A stretch of 64,000 nucleotides of DNA from Arthrobacter sp. S39 (lineage in GTDB: Bacteria > Actinomycetota > Actinomycetes > Actinomycetales > Micrococcaceae), in the NCBI RefSeq assembly GCF_004320525.1, contig NZ_SIHX01000009.1, positions 1 through 64,000 on the forward strand, written 5' to 3'. Every line of letters starts with the position of its first letter. Positions within the stretch are counted from its first letter, which is position 1. The notes under the pieces are model-generated. The model ran no database searches and was not told the origin of the DNA. It saw nothing but the letters and a program-made list of their open reading frames with translations. Below, piece after piece: positions 1-8,354 of this stretch. The translations under genes were made by a program, and so were the position numbers.

Positions 1-115
1 TCTGCCGCGGCTTCAGGTTCTTGTGATAGCCCTTGTCCTCCGCATGCAGCGCCGACTCGCTGGCGTGCGCATGGCCGCCATCGATGAGGTGGTCGGGTAT
101 GGGGGAATTCGTCAT
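1..115 (-). CDS. Amino-acid permease (APC family), N-terminal fragment
   Basis: Only the first 38 codons lie in the window and the gene runs off the left edge. The translation begins MTNSPIPDHLIDGG and ends in EDKGYHKNLKPRQ. That charged cytoplasmic stretch ending in YHKxLKPRQ directly precedes the first membrane helix in APC-superfamily permeases of the asparagine/GABA/D-serine type. The family call rests on this short motif. The gene lies downstream of glutaminase on the same strand with a strong palindrome between them, so import of a glutamine- or asparagine-like substrate is a reasonable inference. Substrate specificity cannot be read from this fragment. Confidence 0.65.
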   Translation of the reverse strand, partial: MTNSPIPDHLIDGGHAHASESALHAEDKGYHKNLKPRQ

Positions 116-135
116 GGGGGTGTCCTTTGGGGATC

Positions 136-181
136 GGTGGTTGAGCTTGTCGAAACCCGGGTTTCGACAAGCTCAACCACC
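136..181. repeat. Perfect 46-bp palindrome between glutaminase and permease
   Basis: Two 23-base arms meet without a spacer at 158/159 (centre CCCGGG) and are perfectly complementary. The half-site reads GGTTTCGACAAGCTCAACCA. There is no T-run, so it is not a textbook intrinsic terminator. I recall similar TTTCGACAAGCTCAACC palindromes as dispersed elements in Micrococcaceae and related actinobacteria, which I cannot check here. It could act as a transcript-stability or attenuation hairpin between the two genes. Confidence 0.7.
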
Positions 182-234
182 AGCGACTACTTGCTGAGGT
201 TGGCGAGGCGTCCGGGCTTAGAAGGCGTCTAGGA

Positions 235-1167
235 CTAGAAAACAGACCAGCCCGTGCGGTCGGTAAGGTCGGCGAGCGCCGCCGTGCCGGCAAGGGAGTT
301 TCCTTTGGCGTCCAGCCGCGGGCTCCAGACGCAAATGGCACCAACACCTGGAACGATCACCAGGATCCCGCCGCCCACACCGCTTTTCCCGGGAAGGCCC
401 ACGCGGTAGGCGAACTCGCCCGCGGCGTCGTACATCCCGCACGTCAGCATGATGGAGCCGATGCGTTTCGCGTCGCTTCGGGACACCACGGTTCCGAGCG
501 CTCCCTGGCCGTCCCGGGCGAGGAAGAGGCCGGCCTTGGCGAGTTCCACGCAGGACATCATGATGGAACATTGGCGGACGTAGTTTTCCACCACAGATTC
601 GGCGGCCTGCCTCAGGTTGCCGAAGCCCTTCAGGAAGTGCGCCAGGGCCAGGTTGCGGCTGCTGCCGGCGAGCTCGCTGGCTGCGGCGGCCTCATCGATG
701 AAGGGCCCGGTGCTGGCCGCCTGGGTGGTGAGGAACCGCAACAGCCGGGTGGCGGCGTCGGACGTTTCTTCCATCAGGTGATCGGTGACCACCAGGGCGC
801 CGGCGTTGATGAACGGGTTCCGCGGGATGCCATGCTCCACCTCCAGCTGGACCAGGGAGTTGAACGATGTGCCGGACGGTTCGCGCAGCACCCGGGACCA
901 CAGCGTTCCTGAGCTGTCGCCTCGAAGTGCCATTGCCAGCGTGAACACCTTGGAGATGCTCTGGATGGAAAACGGGACGTCGGCATCGCCGGAACTGAAC
1001 ACCTCGCCGGAAGTAGTGGCGACGGCGATTCCGAAGCTGTCGAAGGGTACCGCTGCCAGGACGGGGATGTTGGCCGGGACAGACCCGGTTTCCCGCTGCG
1101 GCCTGTGGTTGCGGACGACGTCGTCCAGTATCCGGTCCAGCGGCGGTGCTTTGAGTGTTGTGGTCAT
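235..1167 (-). CDS. glsA: Glutaminase
   Basis: Hydrolyses L-glutamine to L-glutamate and ammonia in the cytoplasm. The 310 residues match the usual length of the serine-dependent beta-lactamase-like glutaminase family. The catalytic SxxK appears as S70-I-S-K73 in QSISKVF. The family motifs NPFINAGAL and VGLPGKSGVGGGI are also present. The start codon overlaps the stop of the upstream PucR-type regulator gene by four bases (ATGA), so the two are probably translationally coupled. A permease gene follows downstream. The arrangement suggests regulated use of an amide amino acid as a carbon or nitrogen source. Confidence 0.95.
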   Translation of the reverse strand: MTTTLKAPPLDRILDDVVRNHRPQRETGSVPANIPVLAAVPFDSFGIAVATTSGEVFSSGDADVPFSIQSISKVFTLAMALRGDSSGTLWSRVLREPSGTSFNSLVQLEVEHGIPRNPFINAGALVVTDHLMEETSDAATRLLRFLTTQAASTGPFIDEAAAASELAGSSRNLALAHFLKGFGNLRQAAESVVENYVRQCSIMMSCVELAKAGLFLARDGQGALGTVVSRSDAKRIGSIMLTCGMYDAAGEFAYRVGLPGKSGVGGGILVIVPGVGAICVWSPRLDAKGNSLAGTAALADLTDRTGWSVF

Positions 1168-2762
1168 TTCCTGCCCAGTTGTTCTTTAGGTGTGCTGGCC
1201 CATTCCTGGATGTGGAGCAGGGCCACCAGCGAGTCCCTCGGGTTGCCGAAGTCCAGCCCAGTCGCGCGGGACGCCTTGCTGATCCGGTAATAGACGGTGT
1301 TCTTGTGCAGCCCCATCCTGCCGGCGCACTCGGCGACATCGAGTGAGGCTTCGAAGTATGCGTGCAGGGTTTCCGCGAGTTCGGTGTCCTGCCGCAGCAG
1401 GGCGGAAAGACTGCGGTGGCGGAACGTGGAGGACGTGAAATTCTGGACCGCCTCGCGGAAGAGGATCTCTCCTTCGAAGTCGTCCACTGTGGCGACGCCC
1501 CTGTTTGGAGACGTGCCCACACACCTCAACAGGGCCTCGGTGATACGGGTGGTTGAGTGCAGGGACAGCAGGTCCGGTACTACCGGACCGACGGCGGCGA
1601 AGGGGCTGATGCTGAGGTGCTTGCCGGCATCCCGGACGATCGACTCGGCCAGGCTCCGCAGCCCCGGTTCCGCAGACGTTGACTGCAGGCCCGGGACAAT
1701 CACGGCGGTGTCACCCTTGAACTGGCCCACGACGGCGGACGCCTTGTAGGCGGCCGCGTGGATGGACGCCAGGTTGGCGAGTTCGCCGTGCTTCAGTGCT
1801 GCGTCGTCGGCCTGGGCGTCGGCAGCGGACATTCCTATCAGGATCAGTGCGGCCGGGCGCTCGGCAGGGATCTTCTCACTGTGTGCACTGGCCGCGGCTT
1901 CCGCGGAACCTGACAGGATCCGCACAATGCGGTCCTCACGCATGTGCACGGACTGCTGGTTGCGGTAACGGATCAGCTCGGCGGAAGCCCGCGCAGCAGA
2001 TCCGTTCAGCACATAATCAACGTCCGGGCCGAAGCCCGCCCCGGTTTCCTGCAGCCAGATGTAGCCCATGATCCGGTCCCCGGCGAACAGGGTGATGGCC
2101 ACCCGTTCCCGCAGCCCGTCCTGGGGCCGGGCCGGTACCCGCACCGGCAGCCGTGTCCTGTGCAGTTCACGGTAGGCGCCCAGGTCCTTGAGTAGCAGCT
2201 CGTATTTACGCGGACCGCGCCGGGCCAGGATGGAGGCCTTGCGCAGCTCGTCGATGTCATTCGAAACGGTGGAGTATGCCAGCACTTTATTGGCGGCGTC
2301 TTCGATGAGCACGTGGCTGGAGGTGAGCCGGGCGGTGGTCTGGGCGATGGCAAACAGGTCCTCTTCCAGCAGCGTCAGCACTTCGCTCTGGTAGGTGCGC
2401 GGCTGGATGCGGTCCTTGGCGATGGACAGCAGCCGGTCCCAGTCAGCCCCCGGATCCACCAGGAGCAGGCCCGTGCCGGCATCGCGGAGCAGCTCTTCAG
2501 CCTCGGAGAACTCCTCCCGCCTTCCCTTGACGGCGACCACCGGCGGAGGGTTCTTCAGGAGCCGCCGCAAAGCGGGCAAAGCCGAGCGGCCGCGGACGCC
2601 GATCAGCAGGACAAAGGCTGCGCCGCCGTCGGACGTTTCATCATCCGCATCTACTATCAAAAACCGTTCGATCGCAGCGCCGGCCGGGGCAGGCCGGAGG
2701 ATGAGGCTGGCGAAACCCAAGGGGAGATCCGAGAGGATATCGTCCACCGTAACCGCTGCCAT
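1164..2762 (-). CDS. PucR-family transcriptional regulator
   Basis: A 532-residue protein with the layout of PucR/CdaR-type regulators: an N-terminal PucR-like sensing region (roughly 1-130), a GGDEF-like middle region, and a C-terminal helix-turn-helix near residues 470-525 (ETLHAYFEASLDVAECAGRM followed by GLHKNTVYYRI). The C-terminal LHKNTVYYRI stretch is the most diagnostic part. A ribosome site AAGGAAG precedes the ATG. The gene overlaps glsA by four bases, so it probably controls the glutaminase/permease unit and perhaps itself. The effector is unknown. Confidence 0.9.
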   Translation of the reverse strand: MAAVTVDDILSDLPLGFASLILRPAPAGAAIERFLIVDADDETSDGGAAFVLLIGVRGRSALPALRRLLKNPPPVVAVKGRREEFSEAEELLRDAGTGLLLVDPGADWDRLLSIAKDRIQPRTYQSEVLTLLEEDLFAIAQTTARLTSSHVLIEDAANKVLAYSTVSNDIDELRKASILARRGPRKYELLLKDLGAYRELHRTRLPVRVPARPQDGLRERVAITLFAGDRIMGYIWLQETGAGFGPDVDYVLNGSAARASAELIRYRNQQSVHMREDRIVRILSGSAEAAASAHSEKIPAERPAALILIGMSAADAQADDAALKHGELANLASIHAAAYKASAVVGQFKGDTAVIVPGLQSTSAEPGLRSLAESIVRDAGKHLSISPFAAVGPVVPDLLSLHSTTRITEALLRCVGTSPNRGVATVDDFEGEILFREAVQNFTSSTFRHRSLSALLRQDTELAETLHAYFEASLDVAECAGRMGLHKNTVYYRISKASRATGLDFGNPRDSLVALLHIQEWASTPKEQLGRK

Positions 2763-3049
2763 GGGCTTCCTTCTGCGTCGATGTGGCCGGACGGCTCTGT
2801 CCGGTCACCTCATGCTATCGAGGCAGGCGACTCCAAAATATGGAAGCGAATCTAAACGCAGTGGCAGGTTTTCGGTTCGCTGACCAAGCCTGCGGGATGT
2901 ATGGCCCTGTATGGATGCCAGAGCCGGCACGAAGGGTGTACTGACAGGCCCTCCCGCCGGTCTTCCTGCGCCGTTAGCGTTGCTGGGACGGGGCAACTCC
3001 TTTGAAGGGCTCACCGCCCCTCCGTTCTTTCGACACAGGAGCATGACAC
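2763..3049. other. Divergent intergenic region, PucR gene / aldo-keto reductase
   Basis: About 290 bases separate two divergent start codons and must carry both promoters. A short inverted repeat (CCGGAC at 2787-2792 and GTCCGG at 2799-2804) lies close to the PucR gene start. A clear ribosome site (AGGAG) lies eight bases before the reductase ATG. I found no convincing open reading frame and no confident -35/-10 pair. Confidence 0.4.
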
Positions 3050-4048
3050 ATGGATAAGCGCACCCTGGGCACCAGCGGCCTGGAAGTCTCCGCCATCGGA
3101 CTGGGCTGCATGAGCATGAGCGGCGGCTACAGCGACAGCCCTGACCGGCTGGAGATGATTTCGCTGATCCGCGGCGCCGTGGACCGCGGTGTCACCTTTT
3201 TCGATACTGCCGAGATCTACGGTCCCTACGCCAACGAGGAGCTGGTGGGCGAGGCGCTCGCGCCGTACCGGAACGACGTGGTGATTGCCACCAAGTTCGG
3301 TTGGGACATCGACCCTGCCCAACGCAAAGCGAGCGGGAAAGTCACCAGCCGCCCTGACGTCATCAAGCACGTGGTGGACGGGTCACTCCAGCGGCTCGGG
3401 GTCGACGCCATCGACCTCTACTACCAGCACCGGGTGGACCCCGATGTCCCCATTGAGGACGTGGCGGGCGCGGTCAAGGAACTGATCGACGCCGGCAAGG
3501 TTAAGCATTTCGGCATGTCCGAGGCCGCTGCGGGGACCATCCGCCGGGCCCACGCGGTCCAGCCTGTGACGGCGGTCCAAAGCGAATACTCGCTGTGGTG
3601 GCGGCGCCCTGAAGAGGACGTCCTGGCCACGTGCGAGGAACTCGGCATCGGTTTTGTGCCTTTCAGCCCCCTCGGCAAAGGCTTCCTCACGGGGACCATC
3701 GACACGTCCACCAGCTTCGAGGCCGGCAACGACATCCGCGCCACCATCCCCCGGTTCACTCCGGAGGCCAGGGAGAGCAACCGTGCCGTGGTGGACCTGC
3801 TTACCGGGATCGCGAAGCGCAAGGGCGCCACTCCGGCCCAGATTGCCTTGGCCTGGCTCCTGGCCCGGAAGCCGTGGATCGTCCCGATCCCTGGAACCCG
3901 CAAGCTGCATCGGCTGGACGAAAACCTCGCCGCCGCCGACGTGACCCTGTCCGTGGATGAGCTCACCGGGATCGAGGACGCCGCCGCCAGGATCCAGGTC
4001 CAGGGCGGCCGGTACAACGAAGCCGGGGAACGGATGACCAACCTCTAG
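3050..4048 (+). CDS. Aldo/keto reductase
   Basis: NAD(P)H-dependent reductase of the (alpha/beta)8-barrel AKR superfamily, 332 residues. The catalytic tetrad is visible: D52 and Y57 in FFDTAEIYG, K82 in ATKFGW and H127 in YYQHRVDP. The N-terminal GLGCMSMSGGY and the cofactor-loop segment VPIPGTRKLHRLDEN place it near the AKR13/YakC-like oxidoreductases. It stands alone, transcribed away from the PucR regulator, with a strong hairpin just after it. The substrate is unknown. Confidence 0.92.
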   Translation: MDKRTLGTSGLEVSAIGLGCMSMSGGYSDSPDRLEMISLIRGAVDRGVTFFDTAEIYGPYANEELVGEALAPYRNDVVIATKFGWDIDPAQRKASGKVTSRPDVIKHVVDGSLQRLGVDAIDLYYQHRVDPDVPIEDVAGAVKELIDAGKVKHFGMSEAAAGTIRRAHAVQPVTAVQSEYSLWWRRPEEDVLATCEELGIGFVPFSPLGKGFLTGTIDTSTSFEAGNDIRATIPRFTPEARESNRAVVDLLTGIAKRKGATPAQIALAWLLARKPWIVPIPGTRKLHRLDENLAAADVTLSVDELTGIEDAAARIQVQGGRYNEAGERMTNL

Positions 4049-4109
4049 GCGGGCAGGCTGCCGGGCGCCGGAGGAGGCCGGCCCGCCGTCGTCCAGCAGT
4101 GACCTGATA

Positions 4110-4150
4110 GGAAGCCCCCGCGCGAGTTGAACTCCAGCGCGGGGGCTTCC
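4110..4150. terminator. Hairpin terminator after the aldo/keto reductase
   Basis: A perfect 14-base inverted repeat (GGAAGCCCCCGCGC at 4110-4123 and its complement at 4137-4150) encloses a 13-base loop. It sits 60 bases after the reductase stop, between convergent genes, so it can serve both strands. No T-tract follows, as is common for actinobacterial terminators. Confidence 0.65.
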
Positions 4151-4290
4151 AGGCTTCGGGTTTGGGGAACTTTCGAAGCCGAATTCAATGTACTGGCCCT
4201 CAGGAACCGCCTTGACCAATACGGGCCGGATCCGCGAAATCTTGACGGAACCTTGAGCGGACGGCCGTCACGCAAAGCCGCGAGCGTGCA

Positions 4291-5031
4291 TCACGCCGGC
4301 CGCAGTGACGTGATCATCCGCCGGATGTCCCTGTACTCCGCAGACTCCATGTATTTCTTGGCCTGCTCCAGGTACGGCAGGGATGCGGCGCCCGGTGTCA
4401 CGTTGTTCTCCGGATTGTAGAACGCGCCGAACATGGCAGCAGTGGGCGGCCAGTTGAAGAAGTGGAAGATGCACGAGGCAGAGTCGCCGGTCGGTGCCGG
4501 GACCGAGGTGATGCCGTAGGCCGCCGCCGGTGTGTCCGCCGGTCCAGGTGTGGCGACATTCCCGCGGGTCTCATAGACGAACCGCGGAGCCCCCTCACCC
4601 TGCATCAGCACCGGCAACTCTTTAGAATCCAGCACGGAGTACGGATACCGGTCCAGGCACGTGGACCCGACGGCCATGTTGGTCCGAAGCATCGCCAGCG
4701 GCTTGCCGGCCCCATTGGTCACCGCCGCGAAGGCACCGCCGCCCTCGGGAAGCTCCCCCGCCGGGTCCTTGACGCTCCAGGCGGCCGGGTGGTCGAACGT
4801 CAGTTGGCCGTCCGCCGTCGTGAAGCTGGTCCAGGCGGCCGACGGCGTTGCGGTGGCACTCGGCGAGCCGCTCCCCGTCGGCGTCGCCGTGGTTGTTCCC
4901 GTCGCGGAAGTGACGGTGGGGCCGGGACTCGACGTCGTCGTCGGACCCGCCTGCGGGCCGCAGCCCGTGAACAGTAAAGCCATCAGAATGGCTGTAGAAA
5001 AGACCGCGCCCGACGCGGCGGGACTGCGCAT
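4291..5031 (-). CDS. Secreted lipoprotein of unknown function
   Basis: A 246-residue protein with a short basic N terminus, a hydrophobic stretch and the lipobox LFTGC, so it is probably a membrane-anchored lipoprotein. A Ser/Thr/Pro-rich linker (about residues 28-65) precedes a globular domain starting near AAWTSFTTADGQLTFDHPAAW. That opening resembles small PsbP-like lipoprotein domains in actinobacteria (TFDHPAAWSV), but I would not name a family. The start was set at the ATG five bases after AAAGGAGG (5037-5044). The GTG one codon upstream is too close to that site. The gene is monocistronic and points away from the organosulfur operon. Confidence 0.75.
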   Translation of the reverse strand: MRSPAASGAVFSTAILMALLFTGCGPQAGPTTTSSPGPTVTSATGTTTATPTGSGSPSATATPSAAWTSFTTADGQLTFDHPAAWSVKDPAGELPEGGGAFAAVTNGAGKPLAMLRTNMAVGSTCLDRYPYSVLDSKELPVLMQGEGAPRFVYETRGNVATPGPADTPAAAYGITSVPAPTGDSASCIFHFFNWPPTAAMFGAFYNPENNVTPGAASLPYLEQAKKYMESAEYRDIRRMITSLRPA

Positions 5032-5388
5032 CACACCCTCCTTTGGGCCTGAGATTGGTCCTTAAATTGTGGAACCGCAGGGCGCAGCAGGATCCAGCGG
5101 CGGCCCGATTGGCGCCGAACTGTTGCGGCGGTAACGAAAGGCTCGTGCGTCGCTGGCAGACCTTCCGCCAGATGAAGTTCCGATGAAGCCGCGTTGCGAA
5201 ACATGGCGCCGGGTTGCCCGGTTTGGCCTTTTACTGCGTGTTCCGTGGCGTCATAAGTAGCCCCGTTTCGTCCCGTTGAGCTTCCGTTGCGGGGTGCTGG
5301 CCAAGGCGGTGGAGGCCGTGTTTAGGTGGTTCCACGGCGCAGGCCTGGCCGGTCCCGCAACAAACGCATCACGAACAGGAGGACTCCG
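5032..5388. other. Intergenic region with 5' leader of the organosulfur operon
   Basis: About 350 bases separate the lipoprotein start from the cysteine-rich leader ORF. A weak sigma-70-like promoter candidate on the plus strand is TTTACT at 5230-5235 and CATAAG at 5252-5257 with a 16-base spacer. I found no coding sequence with a ribosome site before the leader ORF. An open frame extends back to 5276 but lacks one and is discounted. Confidence 0.4.
5230..5257 (+). promoter_or_regulatory. Candidate promoter of the leader/ABC operon
   Basis: TTTACT and CATAAG are separated by 16 bases, followed about 130 bases later by the leader ORF. The match to consensus is modest, so the call is tentative. 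Confidence 0.3.
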
Positions 5389-5457
5389 ATGCCGTACACA
5401 ACCACCCGCACTACTGGCACCCACACCTCATGTTCCTGCTGTTGCCGCCGGCACTGA
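5389..5457 (+). CDS. Cysteine-rich leader peptide (putative attenuator uORF)
   Basis: A 22-codon ORF, MPYTTTRTTGTHTSCSCCC followed by RRH and stop. A strong ribosome site (AGGAGG, 5378-5383) lies five bases before the ATG. Cysteine is at positions 15, 17, 18 and 19, very dense for a random actinobacterial ORF. It lies 130 bases before the start of a binding lipoprotein gene for an organosulfur-type ABC transporter. Cysteine-rich upstream ORFs that sense cysteinyl-tRNA by ribosome stalling have been described before sulfur genes in mycobacteria, and this one has the same form and context. Inference: scarce cysteine stalls the ribosome at the Cys codons and opens expression of the operon. Confidence 0.8.
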   Translation: MPYTTTRTTGTHTSCSCCCRRH

Positions 5458-5465
5458 TCCGCCTT

Positions 5466-5526
5466 CGCTGACGGGCGTCAGCGCCTCGTCTTTCCCCCCT
5501 CACTCCGTTCCCGGGCACACCCCGGG
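5466..5526 (+). promoter_or_regulatory. Hairpins between leader peptide and first structural gene
   Basis: A perfect 7-bp stem with a four-base loop (CGCTGAC at 5466-5472, GTCAGCG at 5477-5483) starts nine bases after the leader stop. A second hairpin, CCCGGG at 5510-5515 and 5521-5526, follows. Either could be the switchable structure of an attenuator. I could not identify a clear helix covering the ribosome site of the next gene by eye. Confidence 0.45.
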
Positions 5527-5587
5527 GGCCAGCACCGCCGTGCCCTCTATTCCCCCACGCCGCTCCCAACACCGAAGAAAGGCCATC

Positions 5588-6703
5588 ATGTCCTTCGCTG
5601 CATCGTCCGCGCCTCCCTCCACCAAAGGGCCTTCCACTTTTTCCCGGCGCCGTGCCCTGGGTGCCCTGCTGGCGCTGCCCGTCCTCGGCGTCCTGACTGC
5701 CTGCGGCGGGAGCGCCACCGCCGGCAACGCCCAGCCAACCCAGGCAACTTCCCCGCTGGCCACCACCGTTCCCGCCGGCACCACCATCACTGTGGGCGAT
5801 CCCAGCGTGAAGGTGGCCCTGGAACTGTCAGGCCTGATCAAGGAACTGGACTTCAAGGTGGAGTTCGCCAACATCTCCGGCGGCCCGCAGACTACTGAAG
5901 CGTTCCGGGCCAACGCCCTGGACGTCGGCTCCGTCGCCGATATCCCGCCGATCCACGCCACTTGGACGGGATTGGACGTGCGGATCATCGCCAGCGTCTT
6001 CCGGCAGGACGCCGTGAACCACCCGCTCTACGAACTGGGCATCGCCCCCGGGGCAGGAATCTCCTCCCTGCAGGACCTGCGCGGCAAGAAAATCGCGTAC
6101 AGCCCGGGCCAGGCCCAGGGCGCCCTGGTGCTGCGGATCCTGGAAAAGGCCGGCCTCGGCCAGGACGACGTGAAGCTGGTGGAACTGCCCAGCACCGGCG
6201 ACGTCTACTCCACCGCCCTCGCCAGCAAGCAGGTGGACGCCGCACCCATCGGCGGCGTCCAGATCAAGCGCTACCTCTCCAAGTACAAGGCCGACGGCGC
6301 ATCGACCCTCCGGCACGGCCTGCGGGACGATCCGGGCCACCTGTACTCCCCCGCCAAGGTCCTGGACGACCCCGCCAAGGCCGCGGCACTCGCCGCGTAC
6401 GTCGAGGTATGGGGCAAGGCCAAGCGCTGGATCGAGGACCACCCCGAGGAATGGCTCGAGGGCTACTACGTCAAGGACCAGGGCCTCTCCCGCGAGGATG
6501 GCCAGTACCTCATCGACGCCGCGGGCAAGGCTGACCTTCCGCTGTCCTGGACCGAAGCCATCGAACGGCACCAGAAAACCATCGACCTCCTGGCCAAGGA
6601 ACAGAAGAAGCCCGAGCTGGTGGCGGCGGACCTCTACGACACCCGCTACGAAACCATCGCGGGCACGGCCTTCGCCGCCGCCGGAAAGGCCGGTGCTGCG
6701 TGA
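5588..6703 (+). CDS. ABC transporter substrate-binding lipoprotein (SsuA-like)
   Basis: Extracytoplasmic receptor, 371 residues from the ATG that follows GAAAGG. It opens with a Ser-Arg-Arg-Arg signal region and lipobox LTACG (Cys39), so export as a lipoprotein is likely, perhaps via Tat. The mature part has the NMT1/SsuA-like fold: TITVGDPSVKVALELSG at the start and GSVADIPPIHATWTG in the ligand region, which corresponds to the aliphatic-sulfonate/taurine receptor pattern. It heads an operon with a permease (GTGA overlap) and an ATPase. The cysteine-rich leader upstream and monooxygenases downstream favour an organosulfur compound. The exact ligand is unknown. Confidence 0.88.
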   Translation: MSFAASSAPPSTKGPSTFSRRRALGALLALPVLGVLTACGGSATAGNAQPTQATSPLATTVPAGTTITVGDPSVKVALELSGLIKELDFKVEFANISGGPQTTEAFRANALDVGSVADIPPIHATWTGLDVRIIASVFRQDAVNHPLYELGIAPGAGISSLQDLRGKKIAYSPGQAQGALVLRILEKAGLGQDDVKLVELPSTGDVYSTALASKQVDAAPIGGVQIKRYLSKYKADGASTLRHGLRDDPGHLYSPAKVLDDPAKAAALAAYVEVWGKAKRWIEDHPEEWLEGYYVKDQGLSREDGQYLIDAAGKADLPLSWTEAIERHQKTIDLLAKEQKKPELVAADLYDTRYETIAGTAFAAAGKAGAA

Positions 6704-7560
6704 GCGCCCCAACCGTGGAGCGTCCCGCCGTCGCACCCCACCAGGACCCGGCACTCGCCGGCCGTGACGACGTTCGGCCCACCGGCCGCCGGCTGGGACC
6801 CGGACGACGACGGCGGCTCGCCTGGCTGCTGGGCCCCTCGGCACTGCTGCTGCTCTGGACAGCCGCCTCGGCGACAGGGCTGCTGGACCCCCGCATCCTC
6901 TCGGAGCCCTGGACGGTCGTGGCCACCGCCGGCGAGCTGATCGCCGACGGCCGGCTCCAGGAAAACCTCGCCATCTCCGCCCAGCGCGCCGGCCTGGGGC
7001 TGTTCTTCGGCATTGTCGTCGGAGCGCTGCTGGCCCTGGTGTCCGGGCTTAGCCGGGCAGGCGAAGCTTTCATCGACGGACCCGTGCAGATCAAACGCGC
7101 CATCCCGGGCCTGGCCCTGATTCCGCTCCTGATCCTGTGGTTCGGGATCGACGAGACCATGAAGGTCCTCACCATCACCCTCGGCGTCTTCGTCCCGATC
7201 TACCTGCAGACCCACGCCGGGCTGCGGGGCATCGACCTGCGCTACGTCGAACTGGCGCAGACCGTGGGACTGGGCCGGGCCGGCTTCATCCGCAAAGTGG
7301 TCCTCCCCGGCGCCCTGCCCGGCTTCTTCCTGGGCCTGCGGTTCGCGGTCACCGGTGCCTGGGTGTCGCTGGTGGTGGTGGAACAGATCAACTCCACCAG
7401 CGGCATCGGCTACATGATGGAGCTCGCCCGCACCTATGGCCAGACCAACATCATCGTCCTGGGGCTCGCCGTCTACGGCATTCTCGGCCTGCTCTCCGAC
7501 GGCATTGTCCGTCTCATCGAACGAAAGGCACTCTCATGGCAGCGCACCCTGGCGGGCTGA
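6700..7560 (+). CDS. ABC transporter permease (SsuC-like)
   Basis: A 286-residue inner-membrane permease of the BPD_transp_1 family. The start is a GTG overlapping the stop of the receptor gene (GTGA). After a charged, Arg-rich N terminus (about 1-45) there are roughly six membrane helices. The EAA-type loop that contacts the ATPase reads YVELAQTVGLGRAGFIRKVV. The sequence pattern LLDPRILSEPWTVVATAGEL near the start is typical of sulfonate/nitrate/taurine permeases. It partners the receptor before it and the ATPase after it. Confidence 0.9.
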   Translation: MSAPTVERPAVAPHQDPALAGRDDVRPTGRRLGPGRRRRLAWLLGPSALLLLWTAASATGLLDPRILSEPWTVVATAGELIADGRLQENLAISAQRAGLGLFFGIVVGALLALVSGLSRAGEAFIDGPVQIKRAIPGLALIPLLILWFGIDETMKVLTITLGVFVPIYLQTHAGLRGIDLRYVELAQTVGLGRAGFIRKVVLPGALPGFFLGLRFAVTGAWVSLVVVEQINSTSGIGYMMELARTYGQTNIIVLGLAVYGILGLLSDGIVRLIERKALSWQRTLAG

Positions 7561-8327
7561 CCGCCGTCGAACCTTCCGTCCGTACACGTACGGGCGCCCG
7601 CACCGGCCCGGGGGCACCCACTGTGTCCGTTCGCGGCCTGATCCGCGGCTTCGGACCGAAAGGCGTCCTGAACGGCGTGGATCTGGACATCGCCCCCGGC
7701 GAGTTCGTGGCGCTGCTGGGTCCCAGCGGCTGCGGCAAAAGCACCCTCCTGCGGGCGCTCGCCGGGCTGGACCACGATGTCAAAGGCAGCGGCGTCATCA
7801 ACGTCCCGGACCGGGTCTCGGTGGTCTTCCAGGACTCCCGGCTCCTGCCTTGGGACACCGTCCTGGGCAACGTCACCCTTGGGCTGCGGGATCACGACGC
7901 CGACACCAAGGCCCGCAGGGCCCTCGCCGAAGTGGGGCTCGCCGGCCGGGAAAAGTCCTGGCCGCACGAGCTGTCCGGCGGTGAGCAGCAGCGGGTTGCA
8001 CTGGCACGTTCCCTGGTTCGCGAACCGCAGTTGCTGCTGGCCGACGAACCGTTCGGCGCCCTCGACGCGCTGACCCGCATCAAGATGCATGGCCTGCTCC
8101 GCGAGCTTGTGTCCGCTCACCGGCCAGCCGTCCTGCTGGTCACCCACGACGTGGACGAGGCCATCGCCCTGTCCGACCGGATCGTGGTCCTGGACAGCGG
8201 CCTCGTGGCCACCGTCCGCACCGTGGCGCCGGAGATCGGCTCCGCCGTGGACGCCGCCGGGCACGAAGCCCTGCGCCGCGACCTCCTCACAGCCCTCGGC
8301 GTCGACGTCAACGCCGCCAGCCACTAA
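7536..8327 (+). CDS. ABC transporter ATP-binding protein (SsuB-like)
   Basis: ATPase subunit of the importer, 263 residues from the ATG behind GAAAGG. It overlaps the permease gene by 25 bases. Walker A is GPSGCGKST (62-70), the Q-loop is VVFQDSRLLPW, the signature is LSGGEQQRVALARSL, Walker B is LLLADEPFGALD and the switch histidine is in VTHDVDEA. The RLLPW after the Q-loop is characteristic of the nitrate/sulfonate/taurine importer ATPases. A longer open frame begins at 7137 inside the permease gene and is not the true start. Confidence 0.93.
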   Translation: MAAHPGGLTAVEPSVRTRTGARTGPGAPTVSVRGLIRGFGPKGVLNGVDLDIAPGEFVALLGPSGCGKSTLLRALAGLDHDVKGSGVINVPDRVSVVFQDSRLLPWDTVLGNVTLGLRDHDADTKARRALAEVGLAGREKSWPHELSGGEQQRVALARSLVREPQLLLADEPFGALDALTRIKMHGLLRELVSAHRPAVLLVTHDVDEAIALSDRIVVLDSGLVATVRTVAPEIGSAVDAAGHEALRRDLLTALGVDVNAASH

Positions 8328-8354
8328 ATCACTTCATCCCTTAGGAGCACCCCC

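Noticed and set aside
5276..5587. Upstream extension of the SsuA-like receptor gene
   Set aside because: It would add 104 residues before a perfectly placed signal peptide and ribosome site. The region instead contains the cysteine leader ORF in another frame.
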